From Inquilinus sp052078665 (GTDB lineage Bacteria > Pseudomonadota > Alphaproteobacteria > DSM-16000 > Inquilinaceae), in the NCBI RefSeq assembly GCF_052078665.1, contig NZ_JBQJIK010000028.1, forward strand, positions 1 through 64,000: 64,000 nt of DNA, given 5' to 3'. Of this stretch, positions 34,522-44,015 are shown piece by piece. Each line of letters begins with the position of its first letter. Within the stretch, counting starts at the first letter, position 1. The translations under genes were made by a program, and so were the position numbers. The notes under the pieces were generated by a model. The model was not told the DNA's origin. It saw nothing but the letters and a program-made list of their open reading frames with translations, and did no database searches.

Positions 34522-35301
34522 ATGGCCGAGGTGTTCCGGTTCGATCGCGCCCTGGCGCGCCAGCCTGCCGGGTCCGCGGTGGACGGGCTGCGCGCCGTCG
34601 ACCGGGGCGCGCCCGACATGGCCCGGTTCCGGGCCGAGCATGCCGCCTATGTCGCGGCGCTGGAGCAGGCGGGCGTGGCGGTCGAGGTGCTGCCGCCGCT
34701 CGAGGGCTTCCCCGATTCCGTCTTCGTCGAGGATCCGGCGCTGACCTTCCCCGAGGGCGCCATCCTGCTGCGCCCCGGCGCGCCGTCGCGGCTGGGCGAG
34801 GCGGCGGAGATCGCCGCGGCCCTGGCCGCCCGGTTCGAGCGGGTGCTGGCGCTGGAGGCCGGCTTCGCCGAGGGCGGCGACGTGCTGGTGACGCCGCGCG
34901 CCGTGATCATCGGGCTGTCCGCCCGCACCGACGCCCGCGGCGCCGGGGCGCTGGCGGCGCTGCTCGCCGAGCTCGGCCGCAAAGCCGAGGTGGTGACGCC
35001 GCCGGCCGGCGTGCTGCATTTCAAGACCGCGTGCTCGCTGCTCGATAGCGAGACCGTGCTGGCGACCGAGGCCCTGGCCGGCTTCTTCCCCGGGATGCGC
35101 GTGGTCCGTGTGTCGGAGGGGGAGGACGCGGCCGCCAACGCCCTCCGGGTCAACGACGTGGTGCTGGTCGGCGCCGCCTTCCCGCGCACCGCCGAGGCGC
35201 TCGACCGGCTCGGCTACCGCGTGGTGCCGCTGCAGGTCGCGGAGACCGGCAAGCTCGACGCCGGCCTGTCCTGCATGTCCCTGCGCTGGAGACAGGCCTG
35301 A
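34522..35301 (+). CDS. dimethylarginine dimethylaminohydrolase (DDAH)-like amidinotransferase-fold enzyme
   Basis: A 259-residue guanidine-group hydrolase. The catalytic set of the DDAH family is visible: acidic residues in FPDSVFVED, H166 in GVLHFKTACS and the nucleophile C251 near the end (LDAGLSCMSLRW). It would convert methylated arginines, or other guanidines, to citrulline-type ureas plus an amine. It stands alone between tRNA-Ser and the glycan locus, starting after GGGAGAG. Confidence 0.88.
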   Translation: MAEVFRFDRALARQPAGSAVDGLRAVDRGAPDMARFRAEHAAYVAALEQAGVAVEVLPPLEGFPDSVFVEDPALTFPEGAILLRPGAPSRLGEAAEIAAALAARFERVLALEAGFAEGGDVLVTPRAVIIGLSARTDARGAGALAALLAELGRKAEVVTPPAGVLHFKTACSLLDSETVLATEALAGFFPGMRVVRVSEGEDAAANALRVNDVVLVGAAFPRTAEALDRLGYRVVPLQVAETGKLDAGLSCMSLRWRQA

Positions 35302-35379
35302 TCGCGCAGCGGGGTCATGGCGCGCCCCCGGCCGCTGATGTAGGGTGCGCGCCCCGTTCGCCCGGTACCATCGGATCCC

Positions 35380-36588
35380 GTGACCACTCAACTCCTGCCA
35401 CATGACGACGCGACCGACGCAGCGGCCCCGGTCGACCTGCGCGGACGCACCATCCTGCAGGTGCTGCCGGCGCTCGGCACCGGCGGGGCGGAGCGCGGCT
35501 GCGTCGATGTCGCCGCGGCGATCGAGGCGGCAGGCGGTAAGGCGCTGGTGGCCTCGGCCGGCGGCGCCCTGCTGCGCGACCTGGCGCGGACCGGGGCCGA
35601 GCATGTCGCGCTGCCGCTCGCCGGCAAGAACCCGGTCACGATCTGGCGCAACATCCGCCGGCTCGAGGCGCTGATCCGCGATCGCGGAATCGACCTGGTG
35701 CACGCCCGCAGCCGTGCCCCGGCCTGGAGCGCCCATGCCGCCTGCCGGCGCCTGGGCATCCCCTTCGTCACCACCGTGCACGCGCCCTACAACCAGCACA
35801 GCGCGGCCAAGCGGCTGTACAATTCGATCATGGGGCGCGGCGACCGGGTGATCGCGATCTCCGACTATGTCGCCCGCTACATCGTCGACAGCTATGGCAC
35901 CGATCCGGCGCGGATCCGCACCATCCCGCGCGGCGTCGACCTGCGGCACTTCGCGATCGAGGCGGTCTCGGCCGAGCGGATGATCAAGCTGGCTCGCGCC
36001 TGGCGGGTGCCGGACGACCGGCCGTTGGTGCTGATGCCGGGGCGCCTGAGCCGTTGGAAGGGCCAGGCCGTGGTGATCGACGCGCTGGCCCGGCTCGGCC
36101 GGCACGACCTGTGCTGCCTGATCGTCGGCAGCGACCAGGGCCGCAGCGGCTACCGGCAGGAGCTGATCGACCGGATCGCGGCGAAGGGGCTGAACGGGGT
36201 GGTGCAACTGGTCGACCACTGCGACGACATGCCGGCCGCCTACATGCTGTCCGACGTGGTGGTGCATGCCTCGACCGATCCCGAGGGCTTCGGCCGGGTG
36301 GTGGTGGAGGCGATGGCGCTGGGCCGGCCGGTGATCGCGACCAATATCGGCGCCCCGCCCGAGGTGGTGGCCGAGGGCGAGACCGGCTGGCTGGTGCCGC
36401 CGGGCGATCCCGACGCCCTGGCCGCCACCATCGACCATGCGCTGTCGCTGACGCCGGAGGAGCGGGGGTGGATGGCGGAGCGGGCGATCGCCACGGTCGC
36501 GGCGCACTACACCAAGGAGGCGATGACCGGCTCGACCCTGGCGGTCTACCGGGAGCTGCTGGGCGCGCCCGCGGCGGCCGAGGGCTGA
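35380..36588 (+). CDS. GT4-family glycosyltransferase
   Basis: A 402-residue GT-B glycosyltransferase. The N-terminal domain opens with QVLPALGTGGAERGCVD, and the C-terminal nucleotide-sugar half carries LMPGRLSRWKGQAVVIDAL and the EX7E signature DPEGFGRVVVEAMALGRPV. It transfers a hexose from a nucleotide sugar to a lipid-linked glycan at the cytoplasmic membrane face. It starts with GTG and is the first gene of the surface-glycan locus, 10 bp before the DUF115-like gene. Confidence 0.9.
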   Translation: MTTQLLPHDDATDAAAPVDLRGRTILQVLPALGTGGAERGCVDVAAAIEAAGGKALVASAGGALLRDLARTGAEHVALPLAGKNPVTIWRNIRRLEALIRDRGIDLVHARSRAPAWSAHAACRRLGIPFVTTVHAPYNQHSAAKRLYNSIMGRGDRVIAISDYVARYIVDSYGTDPARIRTIPRGVDLRHFAIEAVSAERMIKLARAWRVPDDRPLVLMPGRLSRWKGQAVVIDALARLGRHDLCCLIVGSDQGRSGYRQELIDRIAAKGLNGVVQLVDHCDDMPAAYMLSDVVVHASTDPEGFGRVVVEAMALGRPVIATNIGAPPEVVAEGETGWLVPPGDPDALAATIDHALSLTPEERGWMAERAIATVAAHYTKEAMTGSTLAVYRELLGAPAAAEG

Positions 36589-36598
36589 GGAGGTCGCG

Positions 36599-37342
36599 AT
36601 GCTGCCGCTGCTCGCCAAGACCTACGCCCTGGCCGGCGCCCTGGCCGCGCCCGGCCGCACCCGCCGGATCATGGCGCTGAAGGACCGCCATCGCGGCCAG
36701 CGCTGCTTCCTGCTCGGCAATGCGCCCTCGCTGCTCGACTTCGATCTGTCGAAGCTGGCCGGCGAGCAGTTCTTCGTGGTCAAGAAGGGCTACAAGGCGC
36801 TGGAGCGCGGGCTGCCGGCGCCGATTCCCTATTATGTGCTGAGCGACTTGCGCGGCTGGGACCGGATCAAGGCCGATGTCTCGACCCTGCCGGTCGGCAC
36901 CTATCTGGTGCGCGACACCATCGCCGCCCGGCCGGAGTTCCGGCCGCCGGCCGAGCGTGTGGTGACCTTCCCCGGCTATCGCGGCGGCCTGCGCAAGCAG
37001 GGCTTCCGGCATCATCCCTGGCAGGGGCTGGGCAATGATTCGACGGTGATCCTGTTCGCCGCCCAGATCGCCCATTACATGGGCTTCGCCGAGGCCTACA
37101 TCCTCGGCGTCGATCTCGACTACGCGCAGGACACCACCTATTTCTACGCCGCCGGGCAGAGCGAGACCAATCAGTACGTCCGCCCCGAGGACGAGATCTA
37201 TGGGCGTGAGTTCGGCATCCTGCGCCGGGCCTTCGAGGCGGAGGGCCGGATCCTGCGCAATGCCGGCCGCGGCGGCGCGGTGATGGGGCTGGACCGGGCC
37301 GACTATGACGCGGTCCTGGCGACGCCGGGGCCGGTGGCGTGA
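36599..37342 (+). CDS. DUF115/MptE-like or sialyltransferase-like protein
   Basis: A 247-residue protein with the nucleotide-binding signature GQRCFLLGNAPSLLDFDLSKL near residue 35 and a second core motif YILGVDLDYAQDTTYF near 170. GN(G/A)PSL is shared by the DUF115 (MptE-like) family and GT42 sialyltransferases, both found in polysaccharide and flagellin-glycan loci. It probably acts as a glycosyl- or glycophosphotransferase. It follows the GT4 gene by 10 bp behind GAGGAGG. Confidence 0.72.
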   Translation: MLPLLAKTYALAGALAAPGRTRRIMALKDRHRGQRCFLLGNAPSLLDFDLSKLAGEQFFVVKKGYKALERGLPAPIPYYVLSDLRGWDRIKADVSTLPVGTYLVRDTIAARPEFRPPAERVVTFPGYRGGLRKQGFRHHPWQGLGNDSTVILFAAQIAHYMGFAEAYILGVDLDYAQDTTYFYAAGQSETNQYVRPEDEIYGREFGILRRAFEAEGRILRNAGRGGAVMGLDRADYDAVLATPGPVA

Positions 37343-37542
37343 CGGTGCCGGCGGGCGCGAGCGCGCCGATGCGGCCTAGGATGGCTTTCCGCTTGGATGA
37401 CCCGCAGTTGCGCCGTCTCGTGATGTTGGTTATCGGAGTAGATATTAACGGCCATTCAAATCGCAAAAATTGGGGTCGCTGAAACTTGCAGGAGTCACTA
37501 TGCTCGCCGCCAACTGGGGTTGTTCTTAAAGAAACACGCAGC

Positions 37543-38415
37543 ATGACTGTTCGGCTTGCCGGGCAAGGGCGCAGGTTCGCTGTGGTCACGACCTGCAACG
37601 CCGCAGGATACGAGGCCTATGGGCAGCGCATGGTCGAGAGCTTCGATCGCCACTGGCCTGTCGAGGTACCGCTTCTGCTGTATAGCGAAGGCTTCGCGCC
37701 CAAGCTCTCCGGCCGCCGGATCGAGGTGCGCGATCTGATCGACAGCTCGCCGGATCTGGCGGCGTTCAAGCACCGCCACGCCGACAATCCGCTGGCCCAT
37801 GGGCTGACCCGGCGCCCCCGCTTCCGGCTGAGCTACGATCTGGCGAAGCTGCGCTTCAAGCTCGGCGAGAAGCGCTGGGGGGAAGGGTACCGCTGGAATG
37901 CGGTGCGGTTCGCGCATAAGAGCTTCGCCATCTTCCACGCCGCCGCGGCCGCGGATATCGACGTGCTGATCTGGATCGATGCCGACACCCGATTCTTCGC
38001 CGATGTCGGCCGGGACGAGATCGAGGGATTCATCCCGGCCGACTGCTTCGTCGGCTATCTGCGCCGTCGCATCCATTCCGAGTGCGGCTTCGTCGCCTAC
38101 AATCTGAGACATCCGGCGACGCGGGAGATGCTCGCGGAGTTCGAGCGGCTCTACACCCGGGACGAGATGTTCCACGAATACGAGTTCCACGACTCCTACC
38201 TGTTCGACATCGTCCGCAAGCAGACCGAGCGCCGGGGCCACAGATCCTACGACATCGCCGGCGGGCTGGGCCTGAAAGTGCCGCATGTGCTGATCAATTC
38301 CCCCCTCGGCCGGTTCATGGACCATCTCAAGGGCGGACGGAAGGAGGAGGGCCGGAGCCGGGGCGCCGATCTGGTCCTGGAGCGGCGGGAAGCGTATTGG
38401 CGCGAGTCCGGGTGA
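37543..38415 (+). CDS. putative GT-A glycosyltransferase with DAD motif
   Basis: A 290-residue protein of no named family that I recognise. The N-terminal strand RFAVVTTCNAAGYEAYG and the metal-binding-type D146-A-D148 in VLIWIDADTRFFADV fit a GT-A fold, with HSECGFVAYNLRHP and EYEFHDSYLFD further on. The 200 bp before it, AT-richer than the rest, separate it from the DUF115-like gene and probably hold its promoter, though no clear -35/-10 pair is seen. Confidence 0.65.
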   Translation: MTVRLAGQGRRFAVVTTCNAAGYEAYGQRMVESFDRHWPVEVPLLLYSEGFAPKLSGRRIEVRDLIDSSPDLAAFKHRHADNPLAHGLTRRPRFRLSYDLAKLRFKLGEKRWGEGYRWNAVRFAHKSFAIFHAAAAADIDVLIWIDADTRFFADVGRDEIEGFIPADCFVGYLRRRIHSECGFVAYNLRHPATREMLAEFERLYTRDEMFHEYEFHDSYLFDIVRKQTERRGHRSYDIAGGLGLKVPHVLINSPLGRFMDHLKGGRKEEGRSRGADLVLERREAYWRESG

Positions 38416-38642
38416 TCGAGGGCCGCGCGAAATTCACGGTCTTGCCATGATCCTGCCCCCAGTTCCGTCCCACAATGCGCCGGTGATGGGCGGAAGGCCG
38501 GAGTGCCGCAAAGCGGATGTGATGCCGGGCACAGTGTGGTATTTCTCGTGCCGCTAGCCTGTCGGTGAGTGGTGCACCAGCAGCGGGAGGTGACAGACGA
38601 TCGCCGCCGCCTCAAAGGACACAGGATTTCGGACAAGACGTC
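38416..38642. other. 227-bp intergenic region in the glycan locus
   Basis: No convincing reading frame or known RNA motif is seen. The base composition is more mixed than in the flanking genes and it probably contains the promoter of the following gene. Confidence 0.4.
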
Positions 38643-39575
38643 ATGAGCGGTCATTCACTCAAGAGATTGTCCCGATGGTTTCTAAAGCGATTGTCCTTTT
38701 CCGTTCTTCTGGAAAATTTGACCGACACGCAGGCAAGGGACGCCGTCAAGGACTATCGTTTGAGAATTCGCGGCAATACACCAGACATGGGGACGCCGGG
38801 GGTTCTGTTTTGCGGGTGTGACGACGGCTACTACAAGAAATTCGCGCCGAGTTTCCTCTTGTCCGCCGAACAGCTGGCGGAGCCGCTCCACATCCACATC
38901 CATCTGTACGGTCCCTGCCAGGAGACCCTCGACCATATCGACCGGATGCGCCGGACCTTGTGCCATGTGAGGCTGTCCTTCACCTGGGAGGACGATTCCT
39001 ACCGGCGGCTGTCCCTGCCCAGGCCGGTCTATTTCTCGGCGGCGCGGTTCCTGGTCCTGCATCACCTGCTGCTGGCCTGCAAGGCGCCGATCCTGTGCGT
39101 CGACATCGACGGCATCGTCCGCCGGCCGCTCGGCCAGGTCTTCAGGATGATCGAGCGGGCCGACGTGACGCTGCACTTCCGGCTCGGCGAGCGCAGGGTC
39201 TGGCGCCGGGTGATGGCCGGTGCCGTCGGCGTCAGCCATTCCAAGGAATCGCTCGGCTTCTGCGAGAAGCTGGCGTCCGTCGTCTGGCGGGCGCTGCACA
39301 TGCGGCCGACCGACCATGTCGACCAGCCGGCGATCTATTATCTCTATGTCATCCGCCGGCGGCTCAAGCCGCGGATCCGGTGGCAGCACATGCCGGCCGG
39401 CCTGGTCGATGTCGCGTTCGGCGAGGACAGCTTCATCTGGTCGGCGAAGGGGGCGTTGAAGGAGGGGGCGGTGTTCTCGCGCGCGACCTCGGCGGTCGAG
39501 GCGGGCTACGCGCTGGACCTCGATCAGCCCCACGCGATCTATGCCGAGGCTCGCGGCGACGGCACGCATGGCTAG
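38643..39575 (+). CDS. putative glycosyltransferase with DID motif
   Basis: A 310-residue protein with a basic amphipathic start (LKRLSRWFLKRLSFSVLL) that could rest on the membrane, then a GT-A-like core: GVLFCGCDDGYYKKFAPSFLLS and D154-I-D156 in ILCVDIDGIVRRPLG. It resembles bacterial transferases of surface glycans but no family name is certain. Its stop overlaps the start of the first GENGWLSP-family gene by eight bases, coupling the two. Confidence 0.6.
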   Translation: MSGHSLKRLSRWFLKRLSFSVLLENLTDTQARDAVKDYRLRIRGNTPDMGTPGVLFCGCDDGYYKKFAPSFLLSAEQLAEPLHIHIHLYGPCQETLDHIDRMRRTLCHVRLSFTWEDDSYRRLSLPRPVYFSAARFLVLHHLLLACKAPILCVDIDGIVRRPLGQVFRMIERADVTLHFRLGERRVWRRVMAGAVGVSHSKESLGFCEKLASVVWRALHMRPTDHVDQPAIYYLYVIRRRLKPRIRWQHMPAGLVDVAFGEDSFIWSAKGALKEGAVFSRATSAVEAGYALDLDQPHAIYAEARGDGTHG

Positions 39576-40455
39576 GATCTTCGTGTTCTGGGGCGTGACG
39601 ATCGGCAAGCCCGGCGCGGCGCTCGCCGAAGGCGCGGCCCGTCTCGGCACCGTCCATATGAGCACGCCGGCCCGGTTCGAGCCGGACGACATCGCGATCC
39701 TCTGGGCGCCGTTTCGCGGCACCTTCCGCAGCGAGATCTATCGCCAGATCCGGGCGGCCGGGGGGCGGGCGATCATCGGCGAGAACGGCTGGCTGTCGCC
39801 GGTCCAGGGGCGCAAATACGTCCAGCTCGCGCTGCATGGCTGGAACGGCACCGGCGACTTCCCGGCCGGCGACGGCAGCCGCTGGGACTCGTGGAACGTG
39901 CCGCTGAGCGACTGGCGCCGCGGCGGCGAGACCATCCTGGTGGTGGAGCAGCGGCCGAAGGGCATCAACCTCGACCCCCGCGCCATGCCGCCCGGCTGGG
40001 CGCAGAGCGTCGCGCCCAGGACCAGCCGCAGGGTGGTGCGACGGACGCGGTTCACCGAGGCGCCGCTGGACCGGCAGCTCGACGAGGCCTTCGCCACGCT
40101 GACCTGGACCAGCACGGTCGCGATCAAGTCCCTGATCCGCGGCATCCCGGCCTTCACCTGCGGGCCGCACATCAATTGCGGCGAGCTGATGCGGCGCGGC
40201 CTCGACGTCGACAACCCGATCTATCCCGACCGCGAGCCGGTGTTCCGCCGCCATGCCTGGATGCAATGGACCGAGGAGGAGATCCGGTCCGGCGAACCCT
40301 TCGCGCGGCTGCTGTCGCTGCCGCATGACGGCCGGCCCGAGATCCTGCTGGATCCGGATGCGGTGCCCTCGGCCTGGACCATGGCCGGACGGGTGCGGGC
40401 GGCCGTGGCCGGCCGCAAGCCGCTGGACCGGATCGCGGAACGTCTGATCGGGTAG
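39568..40455 (+). CDS. GENGWLSP-family protein, paralogue 1 (putative capsule-type transferase)
   Basis: A 295-residue protein, first of three paralogues here. Shared motifs: ENGWLSP (72-78), GWNGTGDF, MPPGWAQS, then WTSTVAIKSLIRGIPAF and YPDREPVFRRHAW, QWTEEEI, GEPFARLLSLPHDG. The TSTxAIKxLIxGIP segment recalls KpsC/KpsS-type capsule transferases, where a Ser/Thr-rich loop binds the nucleotide sugar phosphate. The role is inferred. It is translationally coupled to the DID-motif gene before it. Confidence 0.65.
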   Translation: MARIFVFWGVTIGKPGAALAEGAARLGTVHMSTPARFEPDDIAILWAPFRGTFRSEIYRQIRAAGGRAIIGENGWLSPVQGRKYVQLALHGWNGTGDFPAGDGSRWDSWNVPLSDWRRGGETILVVEQRPKGINLDPRAMPPGWAQSVAPRTSRRVVRRTRFTEAPLDRQLDEAFATLTWTSTVAIKSLIRGIPAFTCGPHINCGELMRRGLDVDNPIYPDREPVFRRHAWMQWTEEEIRSGEPFARLLSLPHDGRPEILLDPDAVPSAWTMAGRVRAAVAGRKPLDRIAERLIG

Positions 40456-40574
40456 GGGCCTGATCGGGTAGGGAAGCCGCGAATCGTCGGTCCCGGTGGA
40501 TCAATCGTACGATTTGTGCATTATCTGGCCGCCCGAGCGGATGACCTCGGGCCGTCCGAGGTCTCCCGCCGTCC

Positions 40575-42113
40575 ATGCTGTTCAACTCCTACGCCTTCAT
40601 TCTTCTGTTCCTGCCGCTGACCTATGCGCTGTGGATGGCGGCGCGCCGCTTTGCCGGAATCTCCTGGGCGATCGCCGCCCTCCTGGCCGCCTCGCTGGTG
40701 TTCTACGGGGCCTCCGCCCAGCTGCAACTGCTGCTGCTGCTCGCGGCGATCGTGCTCAACCACCATCTCGCCGGGGTGATCTACCGCCACCGCCTGACGC
40801 CGCGTGGGCGGGCCTGGATGCGGCTGGCCGTGGGCGGCAACCTGCTGTTCCTGTTCGTCTTCAAATACACCGGCTTCGTCACCCAGACCGCGGCGGACGC
40901 CTTCGGCTGGCCGGGGATCGCGATCCACATCGCCCTGCCGGTCGGCATCTCCTTCTACACCTTCCAGCAGATCGCCTATCTGGTGGACGTCGCCCGCGGC
41001 GAGGGCGAGCCCTGGCCGCTGCCGCGCTATGCGCTGTTCGTCGTCTTCTTCCCGCATCTGATCGCCGGCCCGATCGTCCACCACCGCGAGCTGATCCCGC
41101 AATTCGCCAGCGGCGCCAGGACGGCGCGGCTCGGCGACCTGGCGGTCGGCCTCTCGATCTTCACCATCGGCCTGGCCAAGAAGGTGCTGGTCGCCGACAG
41201 CTTCGCCCTGATCGCCTCGCCGGTGTTCAACGCCGCGGCGCAGGGGGCACAGCCCGGGCTGCTGGACGCCTGGGCGGCGGCCGTGGCCTATGCGCTGCAG
41301 ATCTATTTCGACTTCTCGGCCTATTCCGACATGGCGATCGGCCTCGGCCGGATGTTCGGCATCCAGATGCCGATCAACTTCGCCTCGCCCTACCGGTCGC
41401 TGTCGATCGTCGAGTTCTGGCGGCGCTGGCACATCACCCTGTCCCGCTTCCTGCGCGACTATCTGTACATCCCGCTCGGCGGCAACCGGCACGGCCCGGC
41501 GCGGCGCTATGCCAATGTCTTCATCACCATGCTGCTGGGCGGCATCTGGCATGGCGCCGGCTTCACCTTCATCCTGTGGGGGGCGCTGCACGGCCTGCTG
41601 ATCGTCGCCTGCCAGACCTGGCGGGGCAGCCGGTTCCACGTGCCGCTGCCGGCCGCCCTGGCCTGGCTGCTGACCACGGTGACGGTGATCCTGGCCTGGG
41701 TGCCGTTCCGGGCCGCCGACATCGCCACCGCCGGCCGGATCTATGCCGGGCTGTTCGGTGTCGCCGGGGATCTGCACGAACCGGCGTTGGACTATGCCCC
41801 CTCGGCGACGCTGGAGACGATTCTCGGCGCGCTGCTTCCCGGCACGGCGTGGAACGTCTGGCTGTCGCTGGCGGCCGGGGCGGCCGGCCTGGTGGCGTGC
41901 CTGTGCCTGCCCAACATCCAGACGCTGTTCCGGCGCTACGGCGTCGGCCTGCCCACCCGCGGCTATGCCGACGGGATCGAGCCGCCGGCGCTCGGCCGCC
42001 TGGTCCCGGCCTGGCGGCCGCATCCGGTCGCCGCGGCCACCATCGGCCTCCTGCTCGCCGCCTGCATCCTCAAGCTGAACGATGTCTCCGAATTCATCTA
42101 TTTCCGCTTCTGA
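40575..42113 (+). CDS. MBOAT O-acyltransferase, AlgI-like
   Basis: A 512-residue polytopic inner-membrane O-acyltransferase. Family marks are HLIAGPIVHHRELIPQF, DFSAYSDMAIGLGRMFG, EFWRRWHITLSRFLRDYLYIPLGG split over the third quarter, and the catalytic-region histidine of WHGAGFTFILWGALHG. AlgI-type proteins pass acetyl groups across the membrane to a periplasmic partner that O-acetylates a polysaccharide. Its end overlaps the AlgJ-like gene by 32 bases. Confidence 0.9.
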   Translation: MLFNSYAFILLFLPLTYALWMAARRFAGISWAIAALLAASLVFYGASAQLQLLLLLAAIVLNHHLAGVIYRHRLTPRGRAWMRLAVGGNLLFLFVFKYTGFVTQTAADAFGWPGIAIHIALPVGISFYTFQQIAYLVDVARGEGEPWPLPRYALFVVFFPHLIAGPIVHHRELIPQFASGARTARLGDLAVGLSIFTIGLAKKVLVADSFALIASPVFNAAAQGAQPGLLDAWAAAVAYALQIYFDFSAYSDMAIGLGRMFGIQMPINFASPYRSLSIVEFWRRWHITLSRFLRDYLYIPLGGNRHGPARRYANVFITMLLGGIWHGAGFTFILWGALHGLLIVACQTWRGSRFHVPLPAALAWLLTTVTVILAWVPFRAADIATAGRIYAGLFGVAGDLHEPALDYAPSATLETILGALLPGTAWNVWLSLAAGAAGLVACLCLPNIQTLFRRYGVGLPTRGYADGIEPPALGRLVPAWRPHPVAAATIGLLLAACILKLNDVSEFIYFRF

Positions 42114-43053
42114 CGCGCGCCGCTACCTGCTGACCGGCGCCGCGGCCGCCGTGGCGCTGGTGGTGGCGATCTGCGCGCTGTCGCTGTGGGGCATGCAGAA
42201 CGGCCTGTCGGAATGGCGGGAATCCGAGCTGCTGCGGTACCAGATCGAGAAGATCGAGGACACCCGGCAGGTCGACATCCTGCTGGTCGGCGACAGCTCG
42301 CTCGGCAACGGCATCGATGCGCGGGACTGGAGCCGGCGGCTCGGCCTCTCGGTCATGTCGCTGCCGCTGGTCGGCACCTATGGCTTCGAGGGCACGCTGA
42401 ACATGCTGAAGCGCGCGGTGCGCGAGACCCGGCCGCGCGTCGTCGTGGTGATGCAGACGCTGGACATGATGCGGCGCAGGCCGTCCTGGCCCGGCGCGCT
42501 CTACACCGCCGAGACGCTGGGCGACCTCGCCGACGTGCCGCCGCAGGAGATGCTGTCCTCGCTGGCGACCTGGGACATCCCGGCCGGGATGCTGCAGGCG
42601 GCGGCGACCGGCGAGGCGATCGACCCCGCCATCGCCCGGCTCGACTATGTGCCGCAGAATCCGGCCCGGTTCGGCGCGCCGCTGTATCCGCGGACCTACG
42701 AGCCTCGCGCGGTGCGCAAGGATGCGGCCGCATCGCTGCGCCGCATCGGCGAATTCTGCCGCGAGCAGAGCCTGACCTGCCTCTACGCCAGCGGCCCCTA
42801 TCTGAACCCGCAATGCATGGAGTCCCAGGGCTATGCCGCGGCCATCGCCGATGTCGCCCGGCAGACCGGGCTGATCCCGGTCGCCGGAACGCCGGTCTGC
42901 ATGCCGCGGCCCGATGTCGGCGATTCCGAGGATCACGTGATCCCCTCCCGTCGGCCGCAATACAGCGAGATCCACCGGGCGCTGATCATGGCGGCGATCG
43001 AGCGGACCGGTGTCGGGATCCGGCGCCGCCCCGTCTCCGGCCCCGGCACCTGA
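42082..43053 (+). CDS. AlgJ/AlgX-like SGNH membrane-anchored protein
   Basis: A 323-residue protein with one N-terminal membrane helix (residues 16-36) and a periplasmic domain. The SGNH-type block I reads ILLVGDSSLGNGID (Ser at 72-73), and the C-terminus has a DHVIPSRRPQYSEIHR segment that could hold the catalytic Asp-His. With the overlapping AlgI-like gene it probably forms the O-acylation pair of the locus. Similarity to AlgJ is at the level of layout and motif, not clear full-length identity. Confidence 0.7.
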   Translation: MSPNSSISASDARRYLLTGAAAAVALVVAICALSLWGMQNGLSEWRESELLRYQIEKIEDTRQVDILLVGDSSLGNGIDARDWSRRLGLSVMSLPLVGTYGFEGTLNMLKRAVRETRPRVVVVMQTLDMMRRRPSWPGALYTAETLGDLADVPPQEMLSSLATWDIPAGMLQAAATGEAIDPAIARLDYVPQNPARFGAPLYPRTYEPRAVRKDAAASLRRIGEFCREQSLTCLYASGPYLNPQCMESQGYAAAIADVARQTGLIPVAGTPVCMPRPDVGDSEDHVIPSRRPQYSEIHRALIMAAIERTGVGIRRRPVSGPGT

Positions 43054-43087
43054 GCGCGGGGCTTGCCCCGGCCGGCGAGTTGTCGGA

Positions 43088-43099
43088 TACAAATTTGTA
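43088..43099. promoter_or_regulatory. 12-bp perfect palindrome directly before a start codon
   Basis: TACAAATTTGTA ends two bases before the ATG at 43102, in the place of a ribosome binding site, which is missing. It is a striking AT-rich block in a 70% GC locus and may be an operator. Confidence 0.45.
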
Positions 43100-43101
43100 A
43101 C

Positions 43102-43998
43102 ATGCCAGCCGCGCTTCGTTTCTTCGTCTATCTGCCCCAGGGCGACCGCAAGCCCTGGCGCGAATGCATCGCCGCCTGCGAGCGCTTCGGGTCGACCGCG
43201 GCGGAGCTGCCGGAACGCTTCGAGCCCGGGGACGTGCTGATCACCTGGTCGCCGTTCCGGCTGTCCAAGCGCTGGGCGGCGGTCCGCGACGTGCGCGCGG
43301 CGGGCGGCCGGGCCGTGATCCTGGAGAATGGCTGGCTGTCGCCGCCGGGCGGCGTCCGCCACTTCCAGTTCGCGCTCGACGGCTGGAACGGCACCGGCCG
43401 GTTTGCGGATGGCGGACCGTCGCGCTGGGCCGCCTGGGGCGTGAGGCTGCTGGATTGGCAGCGGCAGAGCGGGCATGTGCTGGTCCTGGGCCAGAAGGCG
43501 CAGTCGATCAGCGATGCCCGGCGCATGCCGCCGGGATGGGCCCAGAGCCTGCGCCTCGATACCCGCCGGCCGGTGCTGCGCCGCATGCCCGGCGCGGCGC
43601 GCCCGCTGGCGGAGGATCTGCGCGGCGCCTGGTGCACGGTGACCTGGACCAGCACGGCAGCGATCCAGGGGCTGGTCGCCGGCATCCCGGCCTTCCATTG
43701 CGGCCCGAACACGCTGTGCCCGGAGCTGTCGAAGTCCGGCCTGGACGTCGAGGCGCCGATCTACCCCGACCGCCAGCCGGTGTTCGAGCGCCTCGCCTGG
43801 TGCCAGTGGACCCCGGCGGAGATCGCGACCGGGGAGCCGCTCGGGCGGCTGCTGGACCTGCCGCATGACGGCGCCCCGGTGCGGCTCGAGGAACCGGCCG
43901 CGGTCCGCCCGCGCTACACGCTGCTCGGCCGCGTGCGCGACCTGGCCCTCCGCCTGCCGGGGGACCATCCGGTCCGCCGGCGGCTCGGCATGTCCTGA
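43102..43998 (+). CDS. GENGWLSP-family protein, paralogue 2
   Basis: A 298-residue paralogue: LENGWLSP, FALDGWNGTGRF, MPPGWAQSL, RRPVLRRM, WTSTAAIQGLVAGIPAF, YPDRQPVFERLAWCQWTPAEI and GEPLGRLLDLPHDG are all kept. It most closely matches paralogue 3 in the C-terminal half. No Shine-Dalgarno sequence precedes the ATG; a 12-bp palindrome occupies that position. Probable transferase in the surface-glycan pathway. Confidence 0.65.
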   Translation: MPAALRFFVYLPQGDRKPWRECIAACERFGSTAAELPERFEPGDVLITWSPFRLSKRWAAVRDVRAAGGRAVILENGWLSPPGGVRHFQFALDGWNGTGRFADGGPSRWAAWGVRLLDWQRQSGHVLVLGQKAQSISDARRMPPGWAQSLRLDTRRPVLRRMPGAARPLAEDLRGAWCTVTWTSTAAIQGLVAGIPAFHCGPNTLCPELSKSGLDVEAPIYPDRQPVFERLAWCQWTPAEIATGEPLGRLLDLPHDGAPVRLEEPAAVRPRYTLLGRVRDLALRLPGDHPVRRRLGMS

Positions 43999-44015
43999 CG
44001 CCGGGGTAGGGGCGC

